Shown here piece by piece: positions 1 through 6,579 of a stretch of DNA of 11,145 nt (its first letter is position 1; the number at the start of each line of letters is the position of its first letter). The notes beneath the pieces were generated by a model. It was not told the origin of the DNA and made no database searches. It saw nothing but the letters and a program-made list of their open reading frames with translations. The position numbers and the translations under genes were made by a program. Origin of the DNA: an uncultured Prevotella sp. (GTDB lineage: Bacteria; Bacteroidota; Bacteroidia; Bacteroidales; Bacteroidaceae); assembly GCA_934203355.1 (NCBI GenBank), contig CAKPZC010000069.1, forward strand, positions 1-11,145, written 5' to 3'.

Positions 1-227
1 ACGTCGGTGCTCTGAGCATCGGCAAGGTCGATGTTGCGCACCTGGAAACACAGGTCGCGCATCTGACGATAGTCGCCCTTGCGTTCGGTCGACAGCTCAC
101 CTGTGAGTTTCAGGCTTACAGCCATTGACTTCTGTTCTGGCTTCAAGTCGTTCATACTCTTGACTGTCTGCGCCGACAGTGCCGCCGACACTATTGCCGC
201 GGCTGACAATAAAAAGATTCTTTTCAT
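1..227 (-). CDS. N-terminal part of a secreted protein, possibly an LRR/BspA-like surface protein (runs off the left edge)
   Basis: An open frame on the minus strand starts with ATG at 225-227 and stays open for 75 codons to the window edge, so only the N-terminus is visible. Residues 1-19 form a classical signal peptide: MKR, then a hydrophobic stretch rich in Leu, Ala and Val, then a likely cut after ALSA before QTVK. No lipobox cysteine is present, so export to the periplasm or surface is expected. The mature start contains SLKLTGELS, then DYRQMRDLC, then VRNIDLADA. This resembles the first unit of Bacteroidales LRR proteins, where a L.LTG.L strand is followed by a helix and then a LDLSDA strand. 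That resemblance is a recollection of the family pattern and rests on a short stretch. A secreted protein is near certain; the LRR assignment is tentative. Confidence 0.6.
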   Translation of the reverse strand, partial: MKRIFLLSAAAIVSAALSAQTVKSMNDLKPEQKSMAVSLKLTGELSTERKGDYRQMRDLCFQVRNIDLADAQSTD

Positions 228-299
228 TTGTTATTGAGTTTAATTTGTAGCGTTTGTTTATAAACTATCTGCAATATTAACAAAAAATATTGACATACG

Positions 300-331
300 C
301 AAAGGTTTCAACGGCTAACTGCCACAAACAA
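300..331 (-). promoter_or_regulatory. Candidate Bacteroidetes-type promoter for the leftward secreted-protein gene
   Basis: On the minus strand AACCTTTG (300-307) differs by one base from the -7 consensus TAnnTTTG. A TTG (329-331) lies 21 bases upstream as a possible -33 element, with an alternative TTTG at 325-328 that is 17 bases away. Transcription would start near 293 and leave a leader of about 65 bases. The -7 match is imperfect. Confidence 0.4.
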
Positions 332-343
332 GTGGGATATTAT

Positions 344-373
344 TGTTGATAACTATGTCAACAGTTATCAACA
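344..373. repeat. Perfect 10-bp inverted repeat made of two DnaA-box-like nonamers
   Basis: TGTTGATAAC (344-353) and GTTATCAACA (364-373) are exact reverse complements separated by 10 bases. Each arm contains TTATCAACA, one base away from the classic DnaA box TTATCCACA. The left copy is on the minus strand and the right copy on the plus strand. The same arrangement could also serve as a dimeric regulator operator. Confidence 0.7.
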
Positions 374-432
374 GCTATTTTCTGCGCATCTTTCTGCCCG
401 CATAAATAATTAAGATTGAGCGCATTACAGAG

Positions 433-451
433 TTATCCACAGTGTTGATAA
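433..451. other. DnaA-box pair: consensus TTATCCACA facing TTATCAACA
   Basis: TTATCCACA at 433-441 (plus strand) is an exact match to the bacterial DnaA box. It is followed after one base by TGTTGATAA at 443-451, the minus-strand form of TTATCAACA. The pair is itself nested in a wider inverted repeat, AGAGTTAT (429-436) and ATAACTCT (457-464). With the pair at 344-373 this gives four box-like nonamers within 108 bases, in an intergenic region flanked by AT-rich stretches (about 260-297 and 494-520). Origin function is an inference. Confidence 0.55.
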
Positions 452-517
452 CTTTCATAACTCTCGGCATTCCACCAATTCATAGGCAAAGAAAGAATTA
501 AAATTAACAAATATTTT

Positions 518-548
518 CTTGCCTTTCCACAGAAAATGAGTACTTTTG
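518..548 (+). promoter_or_regulatory. Bacteroidetes-type promoter for the membrane AraC-type regulator
   Basis: TACTTTTG at 541-548 matches the -7 consensus TAnnTTTG. CTTG at 518-521 sits exactly 19 bases upstream and fits the -33 TTTG element at its usual spacing. The start of transcription would be near 555, giving a leader of about 40 bases before the ATG at 597. No Shine-Dalgarno sequence is visible, which is normal in this phylum. Confidence 0.65.
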
Positions 549-596
549 TATGAAATATAGAACAAAAATCAAATAAGAACTATCGACCATCAATAT

Positions 597-1685
597 ATGG
601 ACTTACTTTTTCTACTTCAGTTTGCATGCCTCATCTTCATGTTTATAAACGCCATAATTTTGGGTGTCACACATATACACGTAAAATGGGGTAACAAGCG
701 TTATAAACAGTCGCGCTGGATGATACTTGCTGCCCTAATAGGACTGGCAATGCAATATATCGTACAAATGTACTATGGATTTCGCGCCACCAACGACGAC
801 GTTGGAGCCGTGGTCAACATCCTGGTCTACACCCCATGCTTCACACTCATAGCTATGGGCATCTACAACATAGAGGCTAAACACGCCAACCATAAACGGA
901 TGAGCTTGATAAGTGGGTCTATCTATGCCGCTATACTTATAGCTTTCGGCATTGGACACTACAACAACGGCAACCTGCACATAGGCGCATGGCTATACGT
1001 CATGCTGACTCTATATATATGTAATGTGGCGTATTACATATACATTATAGTGAAAGAGATAAGAAAGCGCAAAAAAATCCTGGAGACAATGGCTGCCACC
1101 GACATGCTGCCCTATGTGAGATATGCCCATACCAGCATATTCCTGCTTTGCCTCACCGCCGTAATCATTCCATTTGCCATCCTGTCTACCACATTATTAT
1201 ATATAGTAGGACCGTTGGGACTAATCTTCACACTGTTCTTCGTTCTTAGTTTTGTGGCTCTTGGCAACAACTATGTGCCTTCCGAGGAATTGCTCTACAA
1301 GGAGAAAGAAGAAGAAGACATGGAGAGCAATAAAAACACACTCTCGCTGAAGCAGCAAACAATCATCAGGGAGGGGCTTGACAAATGGTGCGCAGAGTTA
1401 GGCAATAAAGATTCCACCGTTAACCTGCTCACACTGTCGAGCTCGTTGAATGTCACCAAAAGCGAGTTGTCGCGCTACTTCACGTTGTGTCTCCACTCCA
1501 CCTTCCGCTCATGGCTCGCCGAGATTCGTTTCAAAGCCGCCAAGAAAATGATGATTGACAATCCCGACTTTAACAACGACATTATATCCGCCGAATGCGG
1601 ATTCTCCTCACGCTCCTATCTCTATCGTATTTTCAAGGAGAAGGAAGGATGCTCACCTACTGCATGGAGAGAGAGAAAAAATTAA
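597..1685 (+). CDS. Seven-transmembrane regulator with C-terminal AraC-type helix-turn-helix domain
   Basis: The 362-residue protein joins a membrane domain to a DNA-binding domain. Hydrophobic segments can be placed at about residues 3-25, 41-61, 72-90, 104-121, 131-152, 178-200 and 202-222, so seven passes are likely. A short charged linker (residues about 233-245, rich in Lys and Glu) leads to an AraC/XylS-type domain at about 255-362. Its two helix-turn-helix units are visible: LLTLSSSLNVTKSELSRYF, and IISAECGFSSRSYLYRIF followed by SPTAWR, a variant of the family's conserved GF(S)..SYF.R.FK...G.SP...R signature. The protein should sit in the inner membrane and bind DNA from there. Its gene is followed by its own terminator and then by repeats next to the promoter of the LRR gene at 1835, a likely target. 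The ligand is unknown. The base composition is more AT-rich than in the GH92 gene. The domain assignment is strong; the target is inferred. Confidence 0.85.
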   Translation: MDLLFLLQFACLIFMFINAIILGVTHIHVKWGNKRYKQSRWMILAALIGLAMQYIVQMYYGFRATNDDVGAVVNILVYTPCFTLIAMGIYNIEAKHANHKRMSLISGSIYAAILIAFGIGHYNNGNLHIGAWLYVMLTLYICNVAYYIYIIVKEIRKRKKILETMAATDMLPYVRYAHTSIFLLCLTAVIIPFAILSTTLLYIVGPLGLIFTLFFVLSFVALGNNYVPSEELLYKEKEEEDMESNKNTLSLKQQTIIREGLDKWCAELGNKDSTVNLLTLSSSLNVTKSELSRYFTLCLHSTFRSWLAEIRFKAAKKMMIDNPDFNNDIISAECGFSSRSYLYRIFKEKEGCSPTAWRERKN

Positions 1686-1701
1686 AAAAAACACTGTTTT
1701 T

Positions 1702-1736
1702 AGGTGTCTACTTCCTACGAAGTAGACACCTTTTTT
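1702..1736 (+). terminator. Intrinsic terminator after the membrane regulator gene
   Basis: AGGTGTCTACTT (1702-1713) pairs perfectly with AAGTAGACACCT (1720-1731). C1714 and G1719 can extend the stem to 13 pairs. A run of six T follows (1731-1736). It lies 16 bases after the stop codon and separates the regulator from the LRR gene. Its right arm is also the first copy of the direct repeats that continue to 1773. Confidence 0.9.
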
Positions 1737-1773
1737 GTCGCAAGTGGACACAAAAGTGACGGAAGTGGACACC
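1720..1773 (+). repeat. Three direct repeats AAGTrGACACm, 21-22 bp apart: candidate AraC-type operator
   Basis: AAGTAGACACC (1720-1730), AAGTGGACACA (1742-1752) and AAGTGGACACC (1763-1773) occur in the same orientation with starts 22 and 21 bases apart, about two helical turns. The last copy ends at 1773, exactly where a -33 element would be expected for the -7 box at 1793-1800. Direct repeats spaced by two turns that overlap the -35 region are the classical layout of AraC-type activator sites such as araI1/araI2. Binding by the upstream membrane regulator is an inference from position and pattern. Confidence 0.6.
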
Positions 1774-1792
1774 TTTGTTCAATAAAAAAGGC

Positions 1793-1800
1793 TAAATTTG
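1793..1800 (+). promoter_or_regulatory. -7 promoter box for the BspA-like LRR gene
   Basis: TAAATTTG matches TAnnTTTG exactly. The nearest upstream TTTG (1774-1777) is only 15 bases away, too close for a normal -33 element. At the usual 19-base spacing the position is occupied by the end of the third direct repeat. A weak -33 box covered by operator repeats fits an activator-dependent promoter. The ATG at 1835 follows an A-rich leader. Confidence 0.6.
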
Positions 1801-1834
1801 CGCCAAAAACGAACAAAAAATATAAACAACAAAA

Positions 1835-3682
1835 ATGAAAAAATTTACTTTTTTAAAGAACGCGATGCATGGACTTGCAATTAAGTCGATGCTCCTTGTG
1901 GTGTTCCTACTGAGCTTAGGAACAAGTGACGCTTTGGCAGAAAAGAAACCATATGCGGTGTTTGATGATGCGACAAAAACGCTCACATTCAAGTATGGAG
2001 ATAAAGAAACACTTGGGACTAATGAATATTGGTTGGAGGGTGCCCAATGGACTAGTTTAAATATAACCAAGGCTGTATTTGAACCTTCTTTTGCAGATGC
2101 TCGACCTACCACTTGCAAAAGCTGGTTCTATTATTGTACACAACTGGCAAGCATTGAAGGCATTGAGTATTTGAACACTGAGAAAGTTACAGACATGAGT
2201 TACATGTTCTACGAGTGTAAAGCCCTTGCAAATCTTGACCTGTCAAAATTCAACACGAAGAGTGTTACAAATATGAGCAATATGTTTTATAATTGCCAAA
2301 CACTCAAATCCCTCGACTTGAAAAACTTCGAGACAGAAAATGTGAAGAACATGGAATCCATGTTCTCTAATTGTACACAGCTCAACACCCTTACACTCTC
2401 AGATAAGTTCAACACAAAGGATGTGACGAATATGAGAACCATGTTTAATGGCTGCGCTAACATTAAATCACTCAACTTGTCGGGCTTTGACACGAAGAAT
2501 GTGACAAACATGAGATACATGTTTAATGACTGCAAAAGTCTTACCTCACTCGACCTGTCAAAATTCAACACACAGAAAGTAGAGGACATGATTGGCGTAT
2601 TTAAAAACTGTTATCAACTAACCTCGCTCGACTTGTCAAACTTCGACACACAGAAAGTAACAAATATGGGCAGCATGTTCAATTATTGTACAGGATTGAA
2701 GACCATTGATATCAGAAACTTCAATACAATAATTGTAACAAATATGAGCTATATGTTCGAATACTGCAATAATCTTACAACAATTTATGTAGGTAATGAT
2801 TTTGTGGTTAATGAAAGTACAACTGGCAAGGACATGTTCGGAAACTGCTCACAACTCATTGGTTCTGCCAGCAACAATACAGGCAAAGAATACGCCAACT
2901 ATCACAACGGCTACTTCAAGAAATATATCGGAACACTGGGCGACGAGAAGCTTGGAGCTACAGGAACGGAACCGAACCTCAAAGTAGAAAACCTTAACTT
3001 CACCGACGACAAAGATTTGAAAGTGAACGTTGGCGAAAGCTTCTTTGCAACTTCATCTAATTACATTCGCAAGGACATCAAGAATCAATGGGGAACCCTC
3101 TATCTGCCTTTCGAAACAAACCTGAAGGATAAGAACATACGAGCTTTCGAGCTTCTCAATGTCAACGATGACGCCATTGAATTAAAGGAGATTGAGGGTA
3201 ATGTCGCAGCTTGGGTCCCAGTATTCATCAAGATGAACGAAGGCACTACCGAGCTCAACCTTGCGTCGATAGACAATAGCACAACGAGTGTAGAGGCTGA
3301 ATCGGCTACCGCTAACAACCAATATCAGCTAAAGGGTACAACAGAGAAGAAGACATTCACAACCACCGACACCAACTGCTTCATACTGAAGGGCAACAAA
3401 CTGATGAACCCTGCCAAGATATTGGAAAAAACCACAGCCACAGCCGTTGGCATATTGCCCTACCACGTATACATGGAGGCCAACAGTAGCGAAACAAATC
3501 CGGCACGAGTATTCAGCATCCGAGTTGGAGGCGACGCAACAGCCATCGAAGAACTTAATGAAGCAATGAACGACGGCAAGGCAGAATACTACAACCTGCA
3601 AGGTCATCGACTCAACAACCTACAGAAGGGTGTGAACATCATCAAGCGTGGAAACAAGACAATAAAGGTAATAATCAAATAA
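1835..3682 (+). CDS. Secreted BspA-family (DUF285) leucine-rich-repeat surface protein
   Basis: The 615-residue protein starts with a signal peptide (basic start, hydrophobic core at about 18-30, likely cut after ALA at 35). Residues 104-340 form about nine tandem repeats of 26-27 residues with the pattern LtsLDLSkFnT..VtnM..MF.nC, the DUF285 type of BspA leucine-rich repeat also seen in Treponema, Trichomonas and lactobacilli. Known BspA relatives bind host matrix proteins or partner bacteria, so an adhesive role is plausible but unproven here. Residues about 380-575 form a second domain that I do not recognise. The C-terminus has YYNLQGHRL, then KGVNIIKRGNKTIKVIIK, the typical Bacteroidales ending of the type YdLqGrr......GiyI..gkKv.vk, which resembles a secretion or anchoring tail. 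Transcription probably depends on the repeats at 1720-1773. A 54-residue small protein follows after 13 bases. Confidence 0.9.
   Translation: MKKFTFLKNAMHGLAIKSMLLVVFLLSLGTSDALAEKKPYAVFDDATKTLTFKYGDKETLGTNEYWLEGAQWTSLNITKAVFEPSFADARPTTCKSWFYYCTQLASIEGIEYLNTEKVTDMSYMFYECKALANLDLSKFNTKSVTNMSNMFYNCQTLKSLDLKNFETENVKNMESMFSNCTQLNTLTLSDKFNTKDVTNMRTMFNGCANIKSLNLSGFDTKNVTNMRYMFNDCKSLTSLDLSKFNTQKVEDMIGVFKNCYQLTSLDLSNFDTQKVTNMGSMFNYCTGLKTIDIRNFNTIIVTNMSYMFEYCNNLTTIYVGNDFVVNESTTGKDMFGNCSQLIGSASNNTGKEYANYHNGYFKKYIGTLGDEKLGATGTEPNLKVENLNFTDDKDLKVNVGESFFATSSNYIRKDIKNQWGTLYLPFETNLKDKNIRAFELLNVNDDAIELKEIEGNVAAWVPVFIKMNEGTTELNLASIDNSTTSVEAESATANNQYQLKGTTEKKTFTTTDTNCFILKGNKLMNPAKILEKTTATAVGILPYHVYMEANSSETNPARVFSIRVGGDATAIEELNEAMNDGKAEYYNLQGHRLNNLQKGVNIIKRGNKTIKVIIK
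2144..2854 (+). repeat. Coding repeat array: nine DUF285 leucine-rich repeats of about 78 bases
   Basis: The repeats begin at residues 104, 131, 157, 183, 210, 236, 262, 288 and 314 of the LRR protein. Recurrent DNA pieces such as CTCGACTTGTCAAA and AATATGAGC mark the units. Most copies keep NM..MF..C. The first and last copies diverge (LASIEGIEYLNT; DFVVNESTTGKDMF) and act as caps. The conserved Cys in each unit is typical of this repeat class. Near-identical units such as those at residues 236 and 262 suggest that copy number can change by recombination. Confidence 0.85.
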
Positions 3683-3695
3683 AGACATAACAACT

Positions 3696-3860
3696 ATGAA
3701 AAAGAAAGAATATATCAAGCCAGAGGTCAACGTAATGGTAATGGAGACCTCAACAATTCTTGCTGGCTCAGAAAGTATCAATATGGCGACAGAAGCCGAT
3801 TACGAAGAAGAAAATATAAAAAGTTTCTGGAACAGCGACCATGGCATTGATGCTGACTAA
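3696..3860 (+). CDS. 54-residue small protein of the Bacteroidales 'KKyikPEv.v..mE...iLAgS' type, function unknown
   Basis: ATG at 3696 opens a 54-codon frame that ends with TAA at 3858-3860. The start is 13 bases after the LRR gene stop, so both are probably on one transcript. The sequence begins MKKKEYIKPEVNVMVMETST, then ILAGSESINMATEADYEEE, and ends in FWNSDHGIDAD. I recall many short Bacteroidales proteins that share this plan: a basic start, a PEv.V..mE core, a small-residue site such as LAgS/IAtS, then an acidic, Trp-containing tail. I know of no assigned function. There is no classical signal peptide or membrane segment. The ILAGS site looks a little like the cleavage site of a peptide leader, so a processed peptide is possible, but no maturase or peptidase-transporter gene is in view. 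That it is a real gene is supported by the sharp N-terminal pattern, the spacing and the hairpin 20 bases downstream. Confidence 0.75.
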   Translation: MKKKEYIKPEVNVMVMETSTILAGSESINMATEADYEEENIKSFWNSDHGIDAD

Positions 3861-3880
3861 ATTCTGAGCCTAACAAGCAG

Positions 3881-3938
3881 GAGGGTGTGGATTCTACGTT
3901 TTTCGTGCAAAGAGGAAAGACGCAGAATCCGCACCCTC
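3881..3938 (+). terminator. Long hairpin at the end of the LRR/small-protein unit
   Basis: The left arm 3881-3898 begins GAGGGTGTGGATTCT and the right arm 3921-3938 ends GAATCCGCACCCTC. They pair over 18 positions with one G-T wobble and one A-C mismatch, around a 22-base loop. No clear T run follows (ATTCTGTATA), so it is atypical as an intrinsic terminator. It may stop RNA polymerase less efficiently or protect the 3' end of the mRNA. Confidence 0.6.
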
Positions 3939-3942
3939 ATTC

Positions 3943-3965
3943 TGTATATATACTGTATATATACA
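3943..3965. repeat. Tandem palindrome TGTATATATAC x2
   Basis: TGTATATATAC occurs twice back to back (3943-3953 and 3954-3964). Each contains the perfect palindrome GTATATATAC, followed by A at 3965. It lies between the hairpin at 3881-3938 and the GH92 promoter. It may be a regulator site or an easily melted or cruciform-forming stretch; no function can be assigned. Confidence 0.6.
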
Positions 3966-4013
3966 AAAAGAGGGTTTCATATAGTAAGACTAAGCACAAA
4001 AAACTACTAAAGT

Positions 4014-4045
4014 ATTGAAAAAACGAAAAAATAGGCGTACCTTTG
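4014..4045 (+). promoter_or_regulatory. Bacteroidetes-type promoter for the GH92 gene
   Basis: TACCTTTG at 4038-4045 matches TAnnTTTG. ATTG at 4014-4017 lies 20 bases upstream as the -33 element. Transcription would begin near 4052, giving a leader of about 90 bases before the ATG at 4142. The leader contains two ATTAGAG copies (4060-4066, 4095-4101) and a small GATTAG/CTAATC inverted repeat (4059-4064, 4080-4085). The region upstream of the promoter contains TAAGACTAA (3985-3993), also found near the HTCS gene. Confidence 0.7.
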
Positions 4046-4141
4046 CAAAATCAAAAACGATTAGAGAAAACAACTGCAACTAATCAAATGGATAATTAGA
4101 GCTAAATAACTTAAAAACTATAACATTCACAACATTCAATC

Positions 4142-6427
4142 ATGGAAAAGAGACACTTATTTACAGCTTTGCTGTCGATGATCTTTGCCATCACCGCCAC
4201 AGCAAAACACTATGAGCCTGTCGACTACGTGAGCACACTTGTAGGTTCAGAGTCGACCCACGCCCTGTCTACAGGCAACACCTATCCCGCCGTGTGCATG
4301 CCGTGGGGCATGAACTTCTGGACACCACAGACAGGAAAGATGGGCGACGGATGGACGTATGTCTATACCGCCGAGAAGCTGCGCGGATTCAAGCAGACCC
4401 ACCAGCCAAGTCCATGGATCAACGACTACGGACAGTTCTCGATAATGCCCGAGACTGGCAAACCCGTTTTCGACGAAGACAAGCGAGCATCGTGGTTCTC
4501 GCACAAAGCCGAAGTTGCCACACCTTATTATTATCGTGCTTATCTTGCCGACTACGACGTGGTGACGGAGCTTGCGCCAACTGAGCGCGCTGCCATAATG
4601 CGCATCACCTTCCCCGAGAACGACTCGTATGTTGTTGTCGACGCTTTCGACAACGGCTCGTACGTGAAGATCATGCCAGAGCAGCGCATGGTTGTGGGCT
4701 ACACCACGAAGAACTCGGGCGGAGTGCCCGACAACTTCAAGAACTATTTTGTGATGAAGTTTGACAAGGACTTCACCTACACCTCGGCTGTAGCAAACGG
4801 CACATTCAAGAATGACGCACTCACAGCCGACTGCAAGCACGCTGGAGCCATCGTGGGATTCAAGACACGCCGAGGCGAACAGGTGAACGTGCGCATAGCG
4901 TCGTCGTTCATATCCGAGGAGCAAGCCATGCAGAACCTAAAGGAGCTGGGAAACGACTCGTTTGACGAGGTGAAGGCACGCGGACGCAAGACATGGAACG
5001 AGACATTGGGACGCATCGAGGTGAAGTCGGACGACATCGACCACCTGCGCACCTTCTACTCTTGCCTCTACCGCTCGGTGCTCTTCCCACGCTCGTTCTA
5101 CGAGAAGAACGCCCAGGGCGAGATTGTGCACTATAGCCCCTACAACGGCGAGGTGCTGCCAGGATATATGTTCACCGACACCGGCTTCTGGGACACCTTC
5201 CGCTGCCTGTTCCCGCTGCTCAACGTGATGTATCCCTCGATGAACGAGAAGATGCAGGCTGGACTCGTCAACGCATATAAGGAGAGTGGATTCCTGCCCG
5301 AATGGGCTTCGCCGGGCCACCGCGGATGTATGGTGGGCAACAACTCTGCATCTATCGTAGCCGACGCCTACCTGTGCGGACTCAAGAACTACGACGCCGA
5401 GACTCTGTGGAAAGCCGTGTTGCATGGCACTACAGCCGTACACCCTACGGTAAGCTCTACGGGTAGACTCGGATATGAGTATTACAACAAACTGGGATAT
5501 GTGCCCTACGACGTGAAAATCAACGAGAACGTGGCACGCACACTGGAATATGCCTACGACGACTGGTGTATATATCAGTTCGGCAAACAGCTGGGCAAGT
5601 CGAAGAAGGAGCTGGAACCCTTCCGCAAGCGCGCCCTCAACTATCGCAACGTGTTCGACAAGGAGACCAACCTGATGAGAGGCAGAATGAAGGACGGCAA
5701 GTTCCAGTCGCCATTCTCACCGCTCAAGTGGGGCGACGCCTTCACCGAGGGCAACGCATGGCACTACACATGGTCGGTGTTCCACGACCCGCAGGGACTC
5801 ATCGACCTCATGGGAGGCAAGCAGGTGTTCAACCAAATGCTCGACTCTGTGTTCAACGTGCCACCATTGTTCGACGACAGCTACTACGGAGCCGTTATCC
5901 ACGAGATTCGCGAAATGCAGATTATGAACATGGGCAACTATGCCCACGGCAACCAGCCCATACAGCACATGATTTACCTCTACGGCTACTCGGGAGAGCC
6001 CTGGAAGACACAGTACTGGATTCGCCAGACTATGAACAACATGTATAACGCCAACCCCGACGGCTACTGCGGCGACGAGGACAACGGTCAGACATCGGCA
6101 TGGTATGTGTTCTCGGCAATGGGATTCTATCCGGTTTGCCCAGGTTCGGGCGAGTATGTGCTCGGCGCTCCATATTTCGACGAGCTACGACTGCATCTTG
6201 AGAACGGCAACACCGTGGTGGTAAAGGCAAACAACAACGACGATGAGAATTGCTATGTGGAGCAACTGACGCTCAACGGCACTCCCTACACAAAGAACTT
6301 CGTCACACGCACCGACCTTATGAACGGCGCACAGTTTGTATACAACATGTCGGCAAAGCCCAACCACCAGCGCGGCACGGCTGACAGCGATGCCCCCTAT
6401 TCGTTCACAAAGGCAGGCTTGAAATAA
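4142..6427 (+). CDS. GH92 family alpha-mannosidase, probably alpha-1,2-specific, periplasmic
   Basis: The 761-residue protein has a signal peptide (residues 1-21, cut near ATA-KH) and no lipobox, so it is probably periplasmic. The rest matches GH92, a family of calcium-dependent, inverting exo-alpha-mannosidases that trim mannose from N-glycans and yeast mannan. The hallmarks are TGNTYPAVCMPWGMNFW (44-60), DTGFWDTFR (346-354), FTEGNAWHYTW (534-544), HGNQPIQHMIYLY (602-614) and GYCGDEDNGQTSAWYVFS (641-658). As I remember for Bacteroides BT3990, the acid is Glu533 and the base region is Asp642/Asp644. Here Glu536, Asp645 and Asp647 keep exactly those spacings. His587 and Glu588 keep the spacing of BT3990 His584/Glu585, which mark alpha-1,2 specificity, and Trp92 may match Trp88. 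The length is usual for the family. It faces the serpin and HTCS genes across a shared terminator, and regulation by the HTCS is plausible. The family is very sure; the linkage specificity is moderately sure. Confidence 0.93.
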   Translation: MEKRHLFTALLSMIFAITATAKHYEPVDYVSTLVGSESTHALSTGNTYPAVCMPWGMNFWTPQTGKMGDGWTYVYTAEKLRGFKQTHQPSPWINDYGQFSIMPETGKPVFDEDKRASWFSHKAEVATPYYYRAYLADYDVVTELAPTERAAIMRITFPENDSYVVVDAFDNGSYVKIMPEQRMVVGYTTKNSGGVPDNFKNYFVMKFDKDFTYTSAVANGTFKNDALTADCKHAGAIVGFKTRRGEQVNVRIASSFISEEQAMQNLKELGNDSFDEVKARGRKTWNETLGRIEVKSDDIDHLRTFYSCLYRSVLFPRSFYEKNAQGEIVHYSPYNGEVLPGYMFTDTGFWDTFRCLFPLLNVMYPSMNEKMQAGLVNAYKESGFLPEWASPGHRGCMVGNNSASIVADAYLCGLKNYDAETLWKAVLHGTTAVHPTVSSTGRLGYEYYNKLGYVPYDVKINENVARTLEYAYDDWCIYQFGKQLGKSKKELEPFRKRALNYRNVFDKETNLMRGRMKDGKFQSPFSPLKWGDAFTEGNAWHYTWSVFHDPQGLIDLMGGKQVFNQMLDSVFNVPPLFDDSYYGAVIHEIREMQIMNMGNYAHGNQPIQHMIYLYGYSGEPWKTQYWIRQTMNNMYNANPDGYCGDEDNGQTSAWYVFSAMGFYPVCPGSGEYVLGAPYFDELRLHLENGNTVVVKANNNDDENCYVEQLTLNGTPYTKNFVTRTDLMNGAQFVYNMSAKPNHQRGTADSDAPYSFTKAGLK

Positions 6428-6473
6428 ACAACTTGGTTGCGTTCTGTCTTTGTAACGACAAGACTGAATAAAA

Positions 6474-6535
6474 AAAGAGAGTGTGTAAAAATAGGAGTTA
6501 GAGGAAGTTAACTCCTATTTTTACACACTCTCTTT
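6474..6535. terminator. Bidirectional terminator: perfect 27-bp inverted repeat between GH92 and serpin genes
   Basis: The arm 6474-6500 (AAAGAGAGTGTGTAAAAATA then GGAGTTA) is the exact reverse complement of 6509-6535, around an 8-base loop (6501-6508). A-rich DNA precedes it and TTTATTTT follows, so both strands have a stem followed by a T-rich tract. It lies between two convergent genes, 46 bases after the GH92 stop and 44 bases beyond the serpin stop. Its left arm plus loop belongs to a repeat found again at 11072-11104. Confidence 0.9.
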
Positions 6536-6579
6536 ATTTTGTAACTTACTGTATTTTTACCTTCCAACTTTCTGCACCA

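Noticed and set aside
2144..2854. CRISPR-like or satellite array
   Set aside because: The period of about 78 bases is fully explained by the protein leucine-rich repeats and the units are coding without spacers.
4052..4141. Riboswitch in the GH92 leader
   Set aside because: Only small, weak inverted repeats (GATTAG/CTAATC) are present, and no known riboswitch core is recognised in about 90 bases.
4247..5968. Long antisense open frames inside the GH92 gene
   Set aside because: They follow the third-position GC bias of the real gene on the other strand, have no recognisable domains, and contain His/Val/Cys-rich composition typical of shadow frames.
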